Positions 20,167-30,425 are shown, numbered from the stretch's first letter. The stretch: 64,000 bases of DNA from Paraglaciecola marina (GCF_004360155.1 NZ_SAIS01000010.1:1-64000), one strand, 5' to 3'. Notes: generated by a model not told the origin, from the letters alone. Numbers and translations are program-made.

Positions 20167-21408
20167 TTAAGGTTTTGATTCAGGGAAGTGAGGTGAAATT
20201 GAGTTGCGCACACCATTGCCCCACAAAATAGCTTCGTTAAATAGACTGTGTAATAACTTTTGATCAATTTCGAGAATTTTTGAAAGACGAATGACTTTTA
20301 ACCAGTTTCCACTTTCGAATGCTTTCACTAACAATAAATAAAGCGATAGATCATTTTGACTGCCACATAGGGCATCTTTGACTTCATCTATTAGAGGTAA
20401 CTTGTCGAGCAATAACTTCATATCTTGGTCAAGCAGTGCATCTATAAGTGAAAATAAGCCTACTAAAAAAGCCGTCGGTGGGTTGTTACCAATATTTTTT
20501 TCAATTCCCACTAAATCACAAAATTTAGCGCGAACTAAAGATAAGTGGATAAGCTCAATGGGTTTGTCGTCTGATAGATTGGTTAAGGCTAATAACGCGA
20601 TGAATTTCTTGATCTCTACTTCGCCCATATAATTTAAAGCGTGGCGTAACGAAGTGATTTTATAACGCTTATTTATCATTGGGTTATTGATAAATCTGAG
20701 TAGCATATATGACAGACCTACATCGTGCTCTACTACGCTATTAATACTTTCTATATCGAATGACTCGCTAGAACTTGCCCCCATTAATTCTACTAAGGTA
20801 AGTTTTGAAGTTGGGAGGTGTCCTTGTGATACGGATTCTGGACGAGAAAAAAAGTAGCCTTGAAAATAATCGAATCCAATATCTTTATAAATATTGAAGC
20901 TTTCTTGGGTTTCTACTTTGTCAGCAATGAGTTGTACGTTCTTGTCTATGAGTTGATGCACATTGCTAGCCAATTTATCGTAATCACCTTGATGGGTATT
21001 TATCTTGACCATATCAACAAACTTTAGATAATCCTGGGACTTACTGTCCAACTGATAACCATCTAAAGCGATCTTATAGCCCAAATTTTTTACGTGCTTG
21101 CATAGTTCTATCAAACTATCAGATTTATGGCTATTAGCTGCGAGTTCTACCACGACATTTTCGGGATCTAGCGATTTGGGTAGTCCATTAAATAGGGTTT
21201 CGGATTGGAAATTGATAAAGGATTTTTTATTACAAGAAATATCATCTAAATCAAGGGTTTGGTATCTTTTGGCTATAAGCTTGTTGGTTGATTCATCTCT
21301 TTCTAAATGGGGATAGTAATTATTCTTACCATCCCTAAATAAAAGCTCATAGGCGAAAACACTTTTTTCTTTATCAAGTATTGGTTGTCGAGCTACAAAG
21401 GCAAACAT
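20167..21408 (-). CDS. EAL-HDOD signalling protein (YuxH type)
   Basis: 413 residues. The N-terminal EAL-like domain (about 1-200) begins FVARQPILDKEKSVFAYELLFR and contains the family feature GFDYFQGYFFSRPE, but the catalytic EAL motif is ELL, and several metal ligands of active phosphodiesterases are not recognisable. It is therefore probably a c-di-GMP binder or a non-enzymatic relative. The C-terminal HDOD domain (about 205-400) has no complete HD metal site. Such proteins regulate motility, adhesion or stress signalling. AGGAA five bases before the ATG supports the start. The gene is divergent from rpoH. Confidence 0.88.
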   Translation of the reverse strand: MFAFVARQPILDKEKSVFAYELLFRDGKNNYYPHLERDESTNKLIAKRYQTLDLDDISCNKKSFINFQSETLFNGLPKSLDPENVVVELAANSHKSDSLIELCKHVKNLGYKIALDGYQLDSKSQDYLKFVDMVKINTHQGDYDKLASNVHQLIDKNVQLIADKVETQESFNIYKDIGFDYFQGYFFSRPESVSQGHLPTSKLTLVELMGASSSESFDIESINSVVEHDVGLSYMLLRFINNPMINKRYKITSLRHALNYMGEVEIKKFIALLALTNLSDDKPIELIHLSLVRAKFCDLVGIEKNIGNNPPTAFLVGLFSLIDALLDQDMKLLLDKLPLIDEVKDALCGSQNDLSLYLLLVKAFESGNWLKVIRLSKILEIDQKLLHSLFNEAILWGNGVRNSISPHFPESKP

Positions 21409-21804
21409 GTCGTTCCTATTTGTTTTTATTTTCTATATGAAGCATATTCGATGCTTCTTTAGTAAAAGATTGATCGCAATCATTTTACAAGTAAAAAATT
21501 AATTAATACAGTAGCCATTGGTCTTATCGAGAGTATATTTGATCTTAATTATTCTGAGGTACGTAAGTTAAATTGTTATTCTAACTGGGTTAAATTTTAA
21601 ATGTTTTTAGTTTTCAGTGGGTCGATATAGTGTTTTGTCGACTGGGAAGTTACTTTAGAATTTCTCCGGCATTGGAATTTTTTACGAATTTAACGGTCTA
21701 TTTACGCGAGCCCTGAAATTAATGATGTAATTGACTATGATTTCAGTCGCAGGGGGCTTTTTTTTTTGATAAAATCGCGAGCTATTGTGCAATTGGAGGT
21801 CACT
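21409..21804. promoter_or_regulatory. Divergent control region between the EAL-HDOD gene and rpoH
   Basis: A 396-base stretch without a gene. It must hold the promoters for both directions. I cannot assign a confident -35/-10 pair. The only strong structure is the hairpin with a T10 tract at 21709-21767 described separately. Confidence 0.5.
21709..21767 (+). terminator. Terminator-like hairpin with T10 tract in the rpoH leader
   Basis: AGCCCTGAAAT (21709-21719) can pair with ATTTCAG (21740-21746) and GGCT (21755-21758) or, alternatively, AGCCCTG can pair with CAGGGGGCT (21750-21758). Ten Ts (21758-21767) follow directly. It stands 37 bases before the rpoH ATG, so it may be an attenuator or a structured leader rather than the end of a gene, since no plus-strand gene lies upstream. 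Confidence 0.5.
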
Positions 21805-22659
21805 ATGAGTACAGATTTACGGGCATTGACATTAACTGTCCCTCAAACAGGTAGTATTGAAACTTACGTTCAAGCGGTAAGTGGTATTAATATGCTATCG
21901 GCCGAGGATGAACGTAGTCTTGCTGAGCGTTTACAAGAAGATGGCGACTTACAAGCTGCTAGAAAGCTTATTATGTCTCATCTACGATTTGTGGTGCACA
22001 TAGCTAAATCTTATTCCGGATATGGGTTGCCACAGGCAGATTTGATTCAAGAAGGTAATATCGGCTTAATGAAAGCGGTTAAACGCTTTGATCCTACTGT
22101 AGGTGTCAGGTTGGTATCTTTTGCTGTGCATTGGATCAAAGCTGAAATACACGAATTTGTGTTACGTAACTGGCGTATAGTTAAAGTTGCAACTACTAAA
22201 GCACAGCGTAAACTTTTCTTTAACCTACGTAAGAACAAAAAACGTTTAGGTTGGTTTACTCATGCTGAAGTACAAAAGGTAGCTGAAGAGTTAGGTGTGA
22301 GCACTAAAGAAGTGCTCCAAATGGAAGCGCGCATGAGCAGCCAAGACCAAGCATTTGACTTGTCAGCTGATGATGACGAAAGCGGAAGTTTTGCTCCGGT
22401 TCAGTTTTTAGAAGATAAATCTGCCGATGTAGAAACCGACGTTATTAATGCGGATTGGGATTCTAATGCTTCTGGTAGATTATATGCTGCGATTAAAACT
22501 TTAGACGAGCGTAGTCAGCATATCATTCAAACTCGCTGGCTATCTGATGACAAAACCACATTGCAAGATTTAGCTGATAAATACCAAGTATCGGCGGAAC
22601 GTGTTCGTCAAATAGAAAAGAATGCAATGAAAAAGTTACAAAATGCTATGGCAGCCTAA
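21805..22659 (+). CDS. rpoH: RNA polymerase heat-shock sigma factor RpoH (sigma-32)
   Basis: 284 residues from the ATG at 21805, the same length as E. coli RpoH; GGAGGT at 21795-21800 decides this start over a TTG at 21766. Region 2 ([20 protein letters not shown]), the RpoH-box ([13 protein letters not shown]) specific to this subfamily, and the region 4.2 helix-turn-helix ([17 protein letters not shown]) are intact. It directs transcription of chaperone and protease genes in heat stress. In many gammaproteobacteria rpoH follows ftsYEX; here the neighbour upstream is a divergent EAL-HDOD gene, so it must have its own promoter. Confidence 0.97.
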   Translation: MSTDLRALTLTVPQTGSIETYVQAVSGINMLSAEDERSLAERLQEDGDLQAARKLIMSHLRFVVHIAKSYSGYGLPQADLIQEGNIGLMKAVKRFDPTVGVRLVSFAVHWIKAEIHEFVLRNWRIVKVATTKAQRKLFFNLRKNKKRLGWFTHAEVQKVAEELGVSTKEVLQMEARMSSQDQAFDLSADDDESGSFAPVQFLEDKSADVETDVINADWDSNASGRLYAAIKTLDERSQHIIQTRWLSDDKTTLQDLADKYQVSAERVRQIEKNAMKKLQNAMAA

Positions 22660-22680
22660 GCCAAGTATTCAAACATAGCA

Positions 22681-22710
22681 AAAAGCTCTAATTAATTAGG
22701 GCTTTTTTTT
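22681..22710. terminator. Terminator between rpoH and the convergent yiiD-like gene
   Basis: Arms AAAAGCTCTAATT / AATTAGGGCTTTT (one G-U wobble) followed by a T-run on the plus strand; on the minus strand the flanking A-run reads as a T-tract, so it may serve both genes. Confidence 0.8.
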
Positions 22711-22729
22711 ACGTTTTTTTTAATATTGC

Positions 22730-23650
22730 TTATTCAGAAGTAACAGGTTTAGTCGCTACAGGTAAGACCCAAAAGTCACCTATAAATTCTGCCACCGCCT
22801 TGTCTCCGTCTAATATTGCTACACTTAATTGTATATGGCATTTCTTGTTTTTAAGTAAGGTTTCAAACCTTCCAGACAAAGATTCAATGTTGCATATGGC
22901 TCTAGGCTGCATAGTGATGGGTTTATGATAATGAATATTGCCATCACCTAATACGATTTCACCTTCTAAAGCCTTTTCTTTTAGTTGTAAAAAAATCATA
23001 CCCCAGCCTGTTAAGGTGGCTAAAGAAAAAATGCTGCCAGCGAACATAGTTCCGTGTAGATTTATATTTTTATTTAGCGATGCTCGGCTTTCTAAAGTAC
23101 GGCCCGTGTATTGGTGTAACTTGATCCCCATCTGTTCACTAATAGGAATAGTGTCGTGCCAAGTTTCTTGAAGTAATTTACACCACTTAGGGTGTAAGGT
23201 GAGTATATTTGGATCAATCAGGCGCTTGACCATTTGTTGCCGCTGCTGCTCTCCTAATTCTTTTGGGGTTTCGCTTTCTATCTCAAAGCCAACGCTTTGA
23301 AAAAATGGAATAGAAACCTGAGTGCTATTTGTGACTATACGAACGGCACCTTCAGCTCTTGCTACAGACTCTAATGAAGACACCAGCATACTTGCGAGCC
23401 CTTTACCTTGATAGTCTTTTTCAACAGCTACATGCCTCACTTGTGCCTCTTCTGCTGTATTCATATGTACACGTCCAATAGCAATAACCTCTCCCTGACT
23501 ATTGCGAATTAGTCTGTGCTCACTGACTTGCTCGTATTCGTCTTTTTCTGAGCCTTTTGGGAAATTCCAAGGGGCTCGTAACATTTTCCAACGGAAAGCA
23601 AAATACTCTTCGTAGTCCTGTTCGCTAGTGGGGTCTTCAATTTTATACAT
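22730..23650 (-). CDS. Bifunctional GNAT/thioesterase-like protein (YiiD/FabY-like)
   Basis: 306 residues combining two domains, as in E. coli YiiD. The N-terminal GNAT acetyltransferase (about 1-145) has the acetyl-CoA loop VEKDYQGKGLASMLV, and the C-terminal YiiD_C hotdog-fold thioesterase-like domain (about 155-300) contains LHGTMFAGSIFSLATLTGWG. E. coli YiiD has been linked to fatty-acid synthesis initiation (malonyl-ACP decarboxylation); transfer of that role is inference. In E. coli yiiD also neighbours dtd and yihY, matching this locus. It lies 113 bases downstream of dtd on the same strand. Confidence 0.85.
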   Translation of the reverse strand: MYKIEDPTSEQDYEEYFAFRWKMLRAPWNFPKGSEKDEYEQVSEHRLIRNSQGEVIAIGRVHMNTAEEAQVRHVAVEKDYQGKGLASMLVSSLESVARAEGAVRIVTNSTQVSIPFFQSVGFEIESETPKELGEQQRQQMVKRLIDPNILTLHPKWCKLLQETWHDTIPISEQMGIKLHQYTGRTLESRASLNKNINLHGTMFAGSIFSLATLTGWGMIFLQLKEKALEGEIVLGDGNIHYHKPITMQPRAICNIESLSGRFETLLKNKKCHIQLSVAILDGDKAVAEFIGDFWVLPVATKPVTSE

Positions 23651-23763
23651 TTAAGGTTTCCGAGTTTGAGTACCTAAATTTAGGTACCTGATACTAAATG
23701 CCAGTCAAGATGCATTCTCTAAACCAGTGGACCATTAAAGCGCAAAAGCTAGCAGGCGGCAAA

Positions 23764-24201
23764 CTATACTTGTAACTGAAATGTTACAGGGCCATCGTTT
23801 ACTAGCGAAACCTGCATATCAGCTCCAAACTTACCGGTTTCAAATTTGATCTCACTTTGTTTGCACTTATTTACAAAATAATTGTAAAGCTCGAGGCCTC
23901 TTTCTGGCGTTGCACCTTTTGAAAAGCTGGGCCGATTGCCACTTTTGGTGTCTGCGACTAAGGTAAATTGAGAGACAATTAGTAACTCGCCTTTTACTTG
24001 TTGAATATTTAGGTTCATTTTTCCGTTTTCATCTGAAAACATTCGATAATTCATAACTTTATTAAGAAGTTTGTCTGCTTTATTTTGGTCATCGTCTTTT
24101 TCAACGCCTAGTAACACTAGGCTACCCGTACCTATTTCTCCTACAACTTTGCTATCTACTTCAACTTTGGCATGTTTAACTCTTTGAATTAAGGCAATCA
24201 T
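23764..24201 (-). CDS. dtd: D-aminoacyl-tRNA deacylase
   Basis: 145 residues, full length for Dtd. The enzyme hydrolyses D-aminoacyl-tRNA (and glycyl-tRNA-Ala), recycling mischarged tRNA. The two signature motifs, [17 protein letters not shown] and the NxGPVT-type [10 protein letters not shown] near the C-terminus, are present. The start codon overlaps the stop of the upstream pip gene by 4 bases, indicating translational coupling. Confidence 0.96.
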   Translation of the reverse strand: MIALIQRVKHAKVEVDSKVVGEIGTGSLVLLGVEKDDDQNKADKLLNKVMNYRMFSDENGKMNLNIQQVKGELLIVSQFTLVADTKSGNRPSFSKGATPERGLELYNYFVNKCKQSEIKFETGKFGADMQVSLVNDGPVTFQLQV

Positions 24202-25163
24202 GACTGCTCCTTACAAAACTTGAGCATATCTCTGGTTGCTCGACATAACGCTTTTGTGGTGTTTTTCTCGCCAGCGCTATGACCCGCTTCAGGAATAATT
24301 GAAAGTTTACTGTTATCTAATGCCTGATGTAGTGAGTAAGCGGACTCTACTTTGCAAACCGTATCGTAGCGACCATGTATGATGTTTATAGGTAGGTCTT
24401 TAATTTTAACTGTATTATTTAATATGTGATTTTCAGGAATGAAGCATTGGTGCTTTATGTAATGGCACTCTAACAAGGCTAAGCTAATTGCCCTATGAAC
24501 GTCGGGTATTAACTGCTCTTCGTTAATTTGGATATGTAATCTACTTATGCGAGCTTCCCACAAAAACCAAGCTTTGATGGCTGCCATCTTTCGTACTTCG
24601 TTATTGCTAGTGAAAATATCATAATAAGCATCAGCAATAGATTGGCCGGTTAGCTGTGACTTAATAGGCTTTAAAAATTCATTGTAGAACTCTGGAAATA
24701 ACTGGGCCGCTCCACCTTTTTTATCCAAGTACCAGCTGTAGTCTTCTTCTCGAGCTAGAAAAATCCCCCTTAATATCAAGCCGATTATGTTTTGAGGTTG
24801 TTCGATTGCCACAAGTAAAGCTAATGTTGACCCCCAAGAACCGCCAAATAGCACCCACTTACCTATCTTCAAGTGGCTCTGAATTGCCAGAACATCCTGT
24901 ACTAATAGTTGACTTGTATTGTGCTCTAAACTGCCAAATGGTAGAGATTTACCGCACCCTCTTTGGTCAAACCCAATGATTCTGTAATGTTCAGGATCAA
25001 AAAACTGCCGATAAGTCGCAGATATACCGGCACCTGGGCCACCGTGTAGAAACAAAATAGGGATACCATCGGGGTTTCCTGTTTGTTCGAGGTACAATTG
25101 GTGCCCATCAGATACGTCAAACATTTCAGTTTTGTAGGGGGATATTGCTGGAAAAAGTTGCAT
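24198..25163 (-). CDS. pip: Proline iminopeptidase (prolyl aminopeptidase)
   Basis: 321 residues, alpha/beta-hydrolase, family S33; removes N-terminal proline from peptides. The oxyanion motif HGGPG is at 40-44, DQRGCGKS follows, the nucleophile Ser109 is in GGSWGS, and the catalytic His lies in EAGHSAGE near the C-terminus. The length matches the shorter PIP subfamily. It overlaps dtd by 4 bases. It is cytoplasmic: no signal peptide. Confidence 0.95.
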   Translation of the reverse strand: MQLFPAISPYKTEMFDVSDGHQLYLEQTGNPDGIPILFLHGGPGAGISATYRQFFDPEHYRIIGFDQRGCGKSLPFGSLEHNTSQLLVQDVLAIQSHLKIGKWVLFGGSWGSTLALLVAIEQPQNIIGLILRGIFLAREEDYSWYLDKKGGAAQLFPEFYNEFLKPIKSQLTGQSIADAYYDIFTSNNEVRKMAAIKAWFLWEARISRLHIQINEEQLIPDVHRAISLALLECHYIKHQCFIPENHILNNTVKIKDLPINIIHGRYDTVCKVESAYSLHQALDNSKLSIIPEAGHSAGEKNTTKALCRATRDMLKFCKEQS

Positions 25164-25255
25164 TGTCTTACATATCTCATTTGTTAATTGCCTGACTTTG
25201 CTTTAATTTACTACTTAATTGATAGAATCGTTATTATTTTTATAGGAGTTTTAAA

Positions 25256-25483
25256 ATGGCGGGACAAGGTTCGGGCGGTAATGTTATCGCAGCAATTTGC
25301 AATGTGTTTATCGCAGGCTTAGGGCAATTGGTACAAGGTAGAATATTAGCAGCCATCGTTTTTTTCTTATTGGTATGGGTTAATTATGCGCTAGCAGCAA
25401 CCGGTATTTTGTTTTTTATGGCAGTGTTTGGGTTTATCTTCCATGTTTGGGCAATTATAGACGCAGCGAAATATAAAGGGTGA
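25256..25483 (+). CDS. Small TM2-like membrane protein
   Basis: 75 residues with two hydrophobic segments separated by a short polar turn, starting with a Gly-rich leader (MAGQGSGGN). The hairpin topology and GLGQLVQGR loop resemble TM2-type domains. AGGAG eight bases before the ATG supports the start. The next gene begins 2 bases after its stop, so the two form an operon. Function unknown. Confidence 0.7.
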   Translation: MAGQGSGGNVIAAICNVFIAGLGQLVQGRILAAIVFFLLVWVNYALAATGILFFMAVFGFIFHVWAIIDAAKYKG

Positions 25484-25485
25484 TT

Positions 25486-26133
25486 ATGAAAAAGTTACTT
25501 ATAGTTCCAATAATATTGACCTTAGCCGCATGTCAAACTGCGCAAAAAGCTTATTATTCGGCTTGGGAAACTGTGGGAGTAGAGAAGCGAGATATTCTTG
25601 TCGATCGTGTTGAAGATGCTAAAGAGTCTCAAGAAGACGCACAACAACAGTTTAGCTCTGCATTAGATGAATTCAGCCAGTTAATTAACTTTGACGGTGG
25701 CGAGTTTCAGAGCGTTTATGAACAGTTAAAAGATCAATATGAAGCCAGCGAAGAATCGGCAGAAGCGGTTACTAGCCGTATAGATAAAGTTGAAAGTGTT
25801 GCTGAAGCACTGTTTGATGAGTGGCTAGAGGAGTTAGAAACCTACACTAACCAAACTTTAAAGCGTGACAGCCAGATGAAGCTTAAAGAAACACAGCGTA
25901 ATTATAAGTCTTTAGTGAGTGCAATGCGTAAAGCTGAAAGCAAAATGGCTCCTGTTTTGTCTGCATTGAAAGACAATGTTTTGTATCTAAAACATAACTT
26001 AAACGCCAGCGCGATAGGTGCTTTGCAAGGTGAGTTTAGTGGGATAAAAAAAGAGATTAATCAATTAGTATCAGAAATGAACACTGCCATTTCTGAATCT
26101 AATAAATTTATATCAAGTATTCAGGGAGAGTAG
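25486..26133 (+). CDS. DUF2959 family lipoprotein
   Basis: 215 residues from the ATG at 25486, with AAGGG five bases upstream; an in-frame GTG at 25480 is less likely. A lipoprotein signal ends LAACQTAQ (Cys at about residue 17). The rest is charged and almost entirely helical with coiled-coil-like spacing, matching the DUF2959 family of marine gammaproteobacteria, whose function is unknown. It is coupled to the TM2-like gene and convergent with yihY, leaving only 7 bases between stops. Confidence 0.8.
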   Translation: MKKLLIVPIILTLAACQTAQKAYYSAWETVGVEKRDILVDRVEDAKESQEDAQQQFSSALDEFSQLINFDGGEFQSVYEQLKDQYEASEESAEAVTSRIDKVESVAEALFDEWLEELETYTNQTLKRDSQMKLKETQRNYKSLVSAMRKAESKMAPVLSALKDNVLYLKHNLNASAIGALQGEFSGIKKEINQLVSEMNTAISESNKFISSIQGE

Positions 26134-26140
26134 CGCTATC

Positions 26141-27043
26141 CTATGTTGGGGAAACAGAAGTTTCCTCATCATCTTCAGAGAATTTATCCTCAGACTCTTC
26201 ACCTAAAAATAATTCTAATACCCTTGTAAATTCAGCCCCGACTAAAATTACTATCCAAGATAGATACACCCATAAAAATAGGATTGGGATTACAGCTAAT
26301 GCGCCATAAATCACCTGATATGACGGAAAACTAGTGATATAAAACGCAAAGCCCTTTTTACTTAGCTCAAATAAACTAGCTGCCACAAACGCTCCAGCTA
26401 GAGCGTGTTTGGCTTCAATTTTCTTGTTCGGTACCAACATATACAAAATAAAAAAAGCACTAATAGACATCAAAAACGGTACAAATTTTAATAAGAAGGT
26501 TGTGAACCCAAAGGTGTATTCTTCTGCATAATTAGCTAAACCCACTAAATACGAGCTCACGGCAACACTCGCTCCCATAAGCAGAGGACCTAGGGTAAGC
26601 ACCATCCAGTAAATGGCTAGTGTGAATACTATAGGTCTCTCACTTTTTGACTGCCAGATGCGATTTAGGGTTTTATCTATATTAGAGATCAACATTAAAG
26701 CTACTACCATTAAAGATAAAATCCCTATTGCACCCATGCCAGAAGCATTATTGATGAATTCTGTCATGTAAGTGCTAACTTGGCTTCCAGCTGAGGGAAT
26801 AAAGCTTTCGAAAATCAGTTCTTCTATCTCACCTCTTGTTTCTGCAAAAGCTGGGAAAGCAGATAAAATAGTAAAAAACACCATGATAAAGGGCACTAAA
26901 GACAATAAAGACACATAAGCTAGATGCCCCGCTGACACGGTAATATTGTCTTGTTTAACATGGTTAATAAATAGAGATAAAAATGCCTTACACTGATTGA
27001 ATAAGGCAATAATATTTGTCTTTGAAATAAAAGTACTAGGCAT
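26141..27043 (-). CDS. YihY/BrkB family inner membrane protein
   Basis: 300 residues with six predicted membrane segments and the family motif AGHLAYVSLLSLVPFI near residue 40. The C-terminus is acidic and cytoplasmic. YihY-family proteins are integral membrane proteins of unclear biochemical role (the ribonuclease BN label on old entries was wrong). In E. coli yihY is next to dtd and yiiD; here the same group is interrupted by pip and the TM2/DUF2959 pair. Confidence 0.9.
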   Translation of the reverse strand: MPSTFISKTNIIALFNQCKAFLSLFINHVKQDNITVSAGHLAYVSLLSLVPFIMVFFTILSAFPAFAETRGEIEELIFESFIPSAGSQVSTYMTEFINNASGMGAIGILSLMVVALMLISNIDKTLNRIWQSKSERPIVFTLAIYWMVLTLGPLLMGASVAVSSYLVGLANYAEEYTFGFTTFLLKFVPFLMSISAFFILYMLVPNKKIEAKHALAGAFVAASLFELSKKGFAFYITSFPSYQVIYGALAVIPILFLWVYLSWIVILVGAEFTRVLELFLGEESEDKFSEDDEETSVSPT

Positions 27044-27073
27044 GATTGGGCTAATCGTTACAGGAATTAACTG

Positions 27074-27995
<922 letters not shown>

Positions 27996-28015
27996 AAAGT
28001 AAGCTTTGTATGTAA

Positions 28016-28039
28016 AGCCGTCAAGATGTTTAGCAGTCT
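28016..28039. promoter_or_regulatory. MetJ operator B (three tandem imperfect met boxes)
   Basis: Three consecutive 8-mers, AGCCGTCA, AGATGTTT and AGCAGTCT, each match AGACGTCT at 6 of 8 positions. Their register is offset 36 bases (4.5 boxes) from operator A, so they probably form a separate array that could serve metJ autoregulation. Confidence 0.75.
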
Positions 28040-28111
28040 ATCGTTGACCTTTTCTGCGTAATGTTTAGAATTTCCCCGTATAAGAAAGATAAAACTTGGT
28101 AAATTTTAGTA

Positions 28112-28450
28112 ATGGCAGATCCAACAAAGTGGAATGGAGAGTATATCCATCCTTACGCTGAGCATGGAAAAAAAAGTGAATTGGTTAAGAAAGTCACGGT
28201 TTCTATTCCTCTCAAAGTACTGAAAGTATTAACCGATGAGCGCACCAGACGTCAGGTGAATAACCTACGGCATGCAACTAACTCTGAGTTATTGTGTGAG
28301 GCATTTTTGCATGCCTTTACTGGGCAGCCATTACCCGATGATGAAGATCTTGAGAAAGACAACGCTCAGCGTATTCCGAGAGAGGCAAGGCGTCTAATGC
28401 AGGAAATGGGATTGGAGATAGACACTGATAACGATACCGAAGAAGAGTAA
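28112..28450 (+). CDS. metJ: Methionine repressor MetJ
   Basis: 112 residues, ribbon-helix-helix repressor using S-adenosylmethionine as corepressor. The DNA-binding beta-strand [20 protein letters not shown] and the following segment [20 protein letters not shown] are almost identical to E. coli MetJ as I know it. The C-terminus is acidic. In E. coli metJ is divergent from metB; here it is divergent from metF, with two met-box arrays between. Confidence 0.97.
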   Translation: MADPTKWNGEYIHPYAEHGKKSELVKKVTVSIPLKVLKVLTDERTRRQVNNLRHATNSELLCEAFLHAFTGQPLPDDEDLEKDNAQRIPREARRLMQEMGLEIDTDNDTEEE

Positions 28451-28537
28451 TACATTGAACAATGTAAAACCTCATTCCACATAAATTTTAAAGTACTGCC
28501 TACCTGTGGTGGGTAGTAAGCTTATGCTTGGTAGACT

Positions 28538-29218
28538 TTACCCATAGTCATATTGTCCTCCTTTAATTAAAGCCTGTTGATAGGCACTGCGAGCGTGAAT
28601 GGCTTTTACAAAACGGGTTACGTTTGGTAAATCAGCAGCTGCACCTCTTGCTACTGCAGCCTCTAGAGGAAAGCTCATTTGAATATCTGCTCCAGTTAGT
28701 TTTTCTCCTGCAAACCATTTGTTTTTAGCCAAATGCTGTTCAATAAACTGCATATTTGTTTTGATTATAGGGCCGTAATAAGCGTCCATAAGCTTATCAG
28801 CTATTTTATTGGCTATAATTTTCACAAACCAAGGTTTGGCTTTTTCACGGGCTTTATCAAGTACCAGTTTTGCCACAAGAGGTGGCATTAAGGTACCTTC
28901 TGCAAAGTGTAGCCAGTAAATGAATTGCCAGTGTGAAGATGTGCCTGCTGTGGGGTGAGTAAGTTGTTCTTCATCTAATTTTGAACCGTAAGTTGAGATT
29001 AGATATTCAATAATCGCCCCTGATTCGGCTACTGTGATGTTGCCATCGGTAATGATGGGGGATTTGCCTAAAGGGTGAACTGATTTTAAAGATGCCGGTG
29101 CTAAATTTGTTTCACTGTCTCTCTTATACTGCTGAATTTTATAGTCTAGGTTGAGCTCTTCTAACAACCATAAAATCCGCTGTGAGCGGGAGTTATTTAG
29201 ATGGTGCAAAGTGATCAT
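28538..29218 (-). CDS. Glutathione S-transferase family protein
   Basis: 226 residues from the ATG at 29218, where the thioredoxin-fold N-terminal domain begins (MITLHHLNNSRSQRILWLLEEL). An ATG at 29239 adds seven residues but has no ribosome site, whereas GGAA precedes the chosen one. The N-terminal domain shows the cis-Pro and Glu-Ser glutathione-binding pair (SPIITDG then AESGAIIEYL), and the helical C-terminal domain follows from about residue 90. Substrate unknown; detoxification is the usual role. Confidence 0.88.
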   Translation of the reverse strand: MITLHHLNNSRSQRILWLLEELNLDYKIQQYKRDSETNLAPASLKSVHPLGKSPIITDGNITVAESGAIIEYLISTYGSKLDEEQLTHPTAGTSSHWQFIYWLHFAEGTLMPPLVAKLVLDKAREKAKPWFVKIIANKIADKLMDAYYGPIIKTNMQFIEQHLAKNKWFAGEKLTGADIQMSFPLEAAVARGAAADLPNVTRFVKAIHARSAYQQALIKGGQYDYG

Positions 29219-29351
29219 TTTAGTTTCCAGTTTAGGCATAGGTTCGTTGTTTATTGCTATGTATACGTACTAAAACTATTTAGGACCAATTTTCCCTAAA
29301 AATTGTTATCTATTATTAGGCTTTATGTGTGGCGCTAAGAGTTTAAGAAAA

Positions 29352-29936
29352 CTATTTAAGTCTTACTCCAGCGTTTGTGCCTTTTTTTATCACTTGTTCT
29401 TTTACCCATTGCCAAAGTATGGGGTTGGCATCTCCAATGGCACTATTTTTTGCTAATATTTGCTCTATGGTTACATCATGTTCAAGCCAGCTTTGACAGC
29501 CATTGTGAATATTTTGAATTACAGGCATGAGTCTATCTATGGCTTTGGCAAATTTAGCTTCTGGAGTGTTTGTATGTTCAAACTCAATCCATAGGTCTAG
29601 GTAGGCGGCTCCTTGTTGCTTGGGTAATATTGCAAAGATGCGCTTTGCTGCGGCTAATTCATTTTCGTAGTCATCATGATTTGCATCGTATGCAAATTTG
29701 TCACCTGTATCAATCTCTACAATATCGTGTAACAGTAACATTGTGACTACTGTCAAAGCGTCAGTTTTTTGCTCGGCATAAGGCAGTAAAGTTAACGCGA
29801 GTAGCGCTATCTGCCAGCTGTGTTCTGCACTATTTTCATAACGATTAACCCCAACAGGCTTTATCTTTCTATCTACATTTTTTAATTGTTCAATTTCAAT
29901 AATGAAGTGGGTAATTTTTTGAAAGTCTTCTGTCAT
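29352..29936 (-). CDS. HD domain hydrolase (YfbR/HDDC2-like)
   Basis: 194 residues. The HD metal-binding motif is present: His in NSAEHSWQ, LLHDIVEIDTGD with the His-Asp pair, and a downstream Asp in KAIDRLMPV. This matches the HD_3 group, which includes 5'-deoxynucleotidases. The exact nucleotide substrate is not readable. It is a single gene on the minus strand, 112 bases upstream of the GST gene. Confidence 0.82.
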   Translation of the reverse strand: MTEDFQKITHFIIEIEQLKNVDRKIKPVGVNRYENSAEHSWQIALLALTLLPYAEQKTDALTVVTMLLLHDIVEIDTGDKFAYDANHDDYENELAAAKRIFAILPKQQGAAYLDLWIEFEHTNTPEAKFAKAIDRLMPVIQNIHNGCQSWLEHDVTIEQILAKNSAIGDANPILWQWVKEQVIKKGTNAGVRLK

Positions 29937-30425
29937 AGTAGGCTCATTGTGTCCCTTAATAGCTTGGGATTATGCCATTAAATTGGCTGGGTGTTATTTT
30001 CCTGATGGATCTAAACTCGTAAATTAAGTCGCAATATGATCTATGTTTGTATTGCTTATGTCACCACTTCAGGGGCCACTATCATATTTTAATGTTCAAC
30101 ATATCGGGGTGAATAATACTTGCTGTACCTCAGATTACTCCGATACCAAGGAACTTACTGCACCTGTTTGTTATGTCAAGCTAAGGTTACCGAAAAATGG
30201 TTTTTATAAATAGTGAACTAGACATTGGAAGACTACTTGAAATTAGTCATGAATTTATTCTTAACCTAAAGTTAATCCAAAATAAAACAACAATATGAGG
30301 AAATGCTTGTTTATGGTAAATATAGTAAACCTACTCCAAGTTGGGGTGGCTGTTTTGATGTTTCATTTGGTAGTTAAACTTGTACCTTAAGCATTCAATG
30401 CAATAAAAAAGCAATAAGGCGCTAG
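29937..30425. other. 489-base intergenic stretch
   Basis: Divergent region between the HD hydrolase and the GGDEF/EAL gene. It is A+T-rich and has no tRNA-like or strongly structured segment that I can see. The only coding candidate is a 25-codon hydrophobic reading frame at 30313-30390, listed separately. Confidence 0.5.
30313..30390 (+). CDS. Possible 25-residue membrane peptide
   Basis: ATG at 30313 with GAGGAAA nine bases upstream; the reading frame encodes MVNIVNLLQVGVAVLMF followed by HLVVKLVP, a single hydrophobic span. An in-frame ATG at 30295 would add six residues. It lies 35 bases before the GGDEF/EAL gene, so it could be an upstream peptide of that transcript. The call rests only on the ribosome site and hydrophobicity, and chance is quite possible. 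Confidence 0.25.
   Translation: MVNIVNLLQVGVAVLMFHLVVKLVP

Noticed and set aside
19002-20267. Long start of the aspartoacylase-family gene at 20267
   Set aside because: It would overlap the EAL-HDOD gene by about 100 bases and add a non-family leader; the start at 20117 is preferred.
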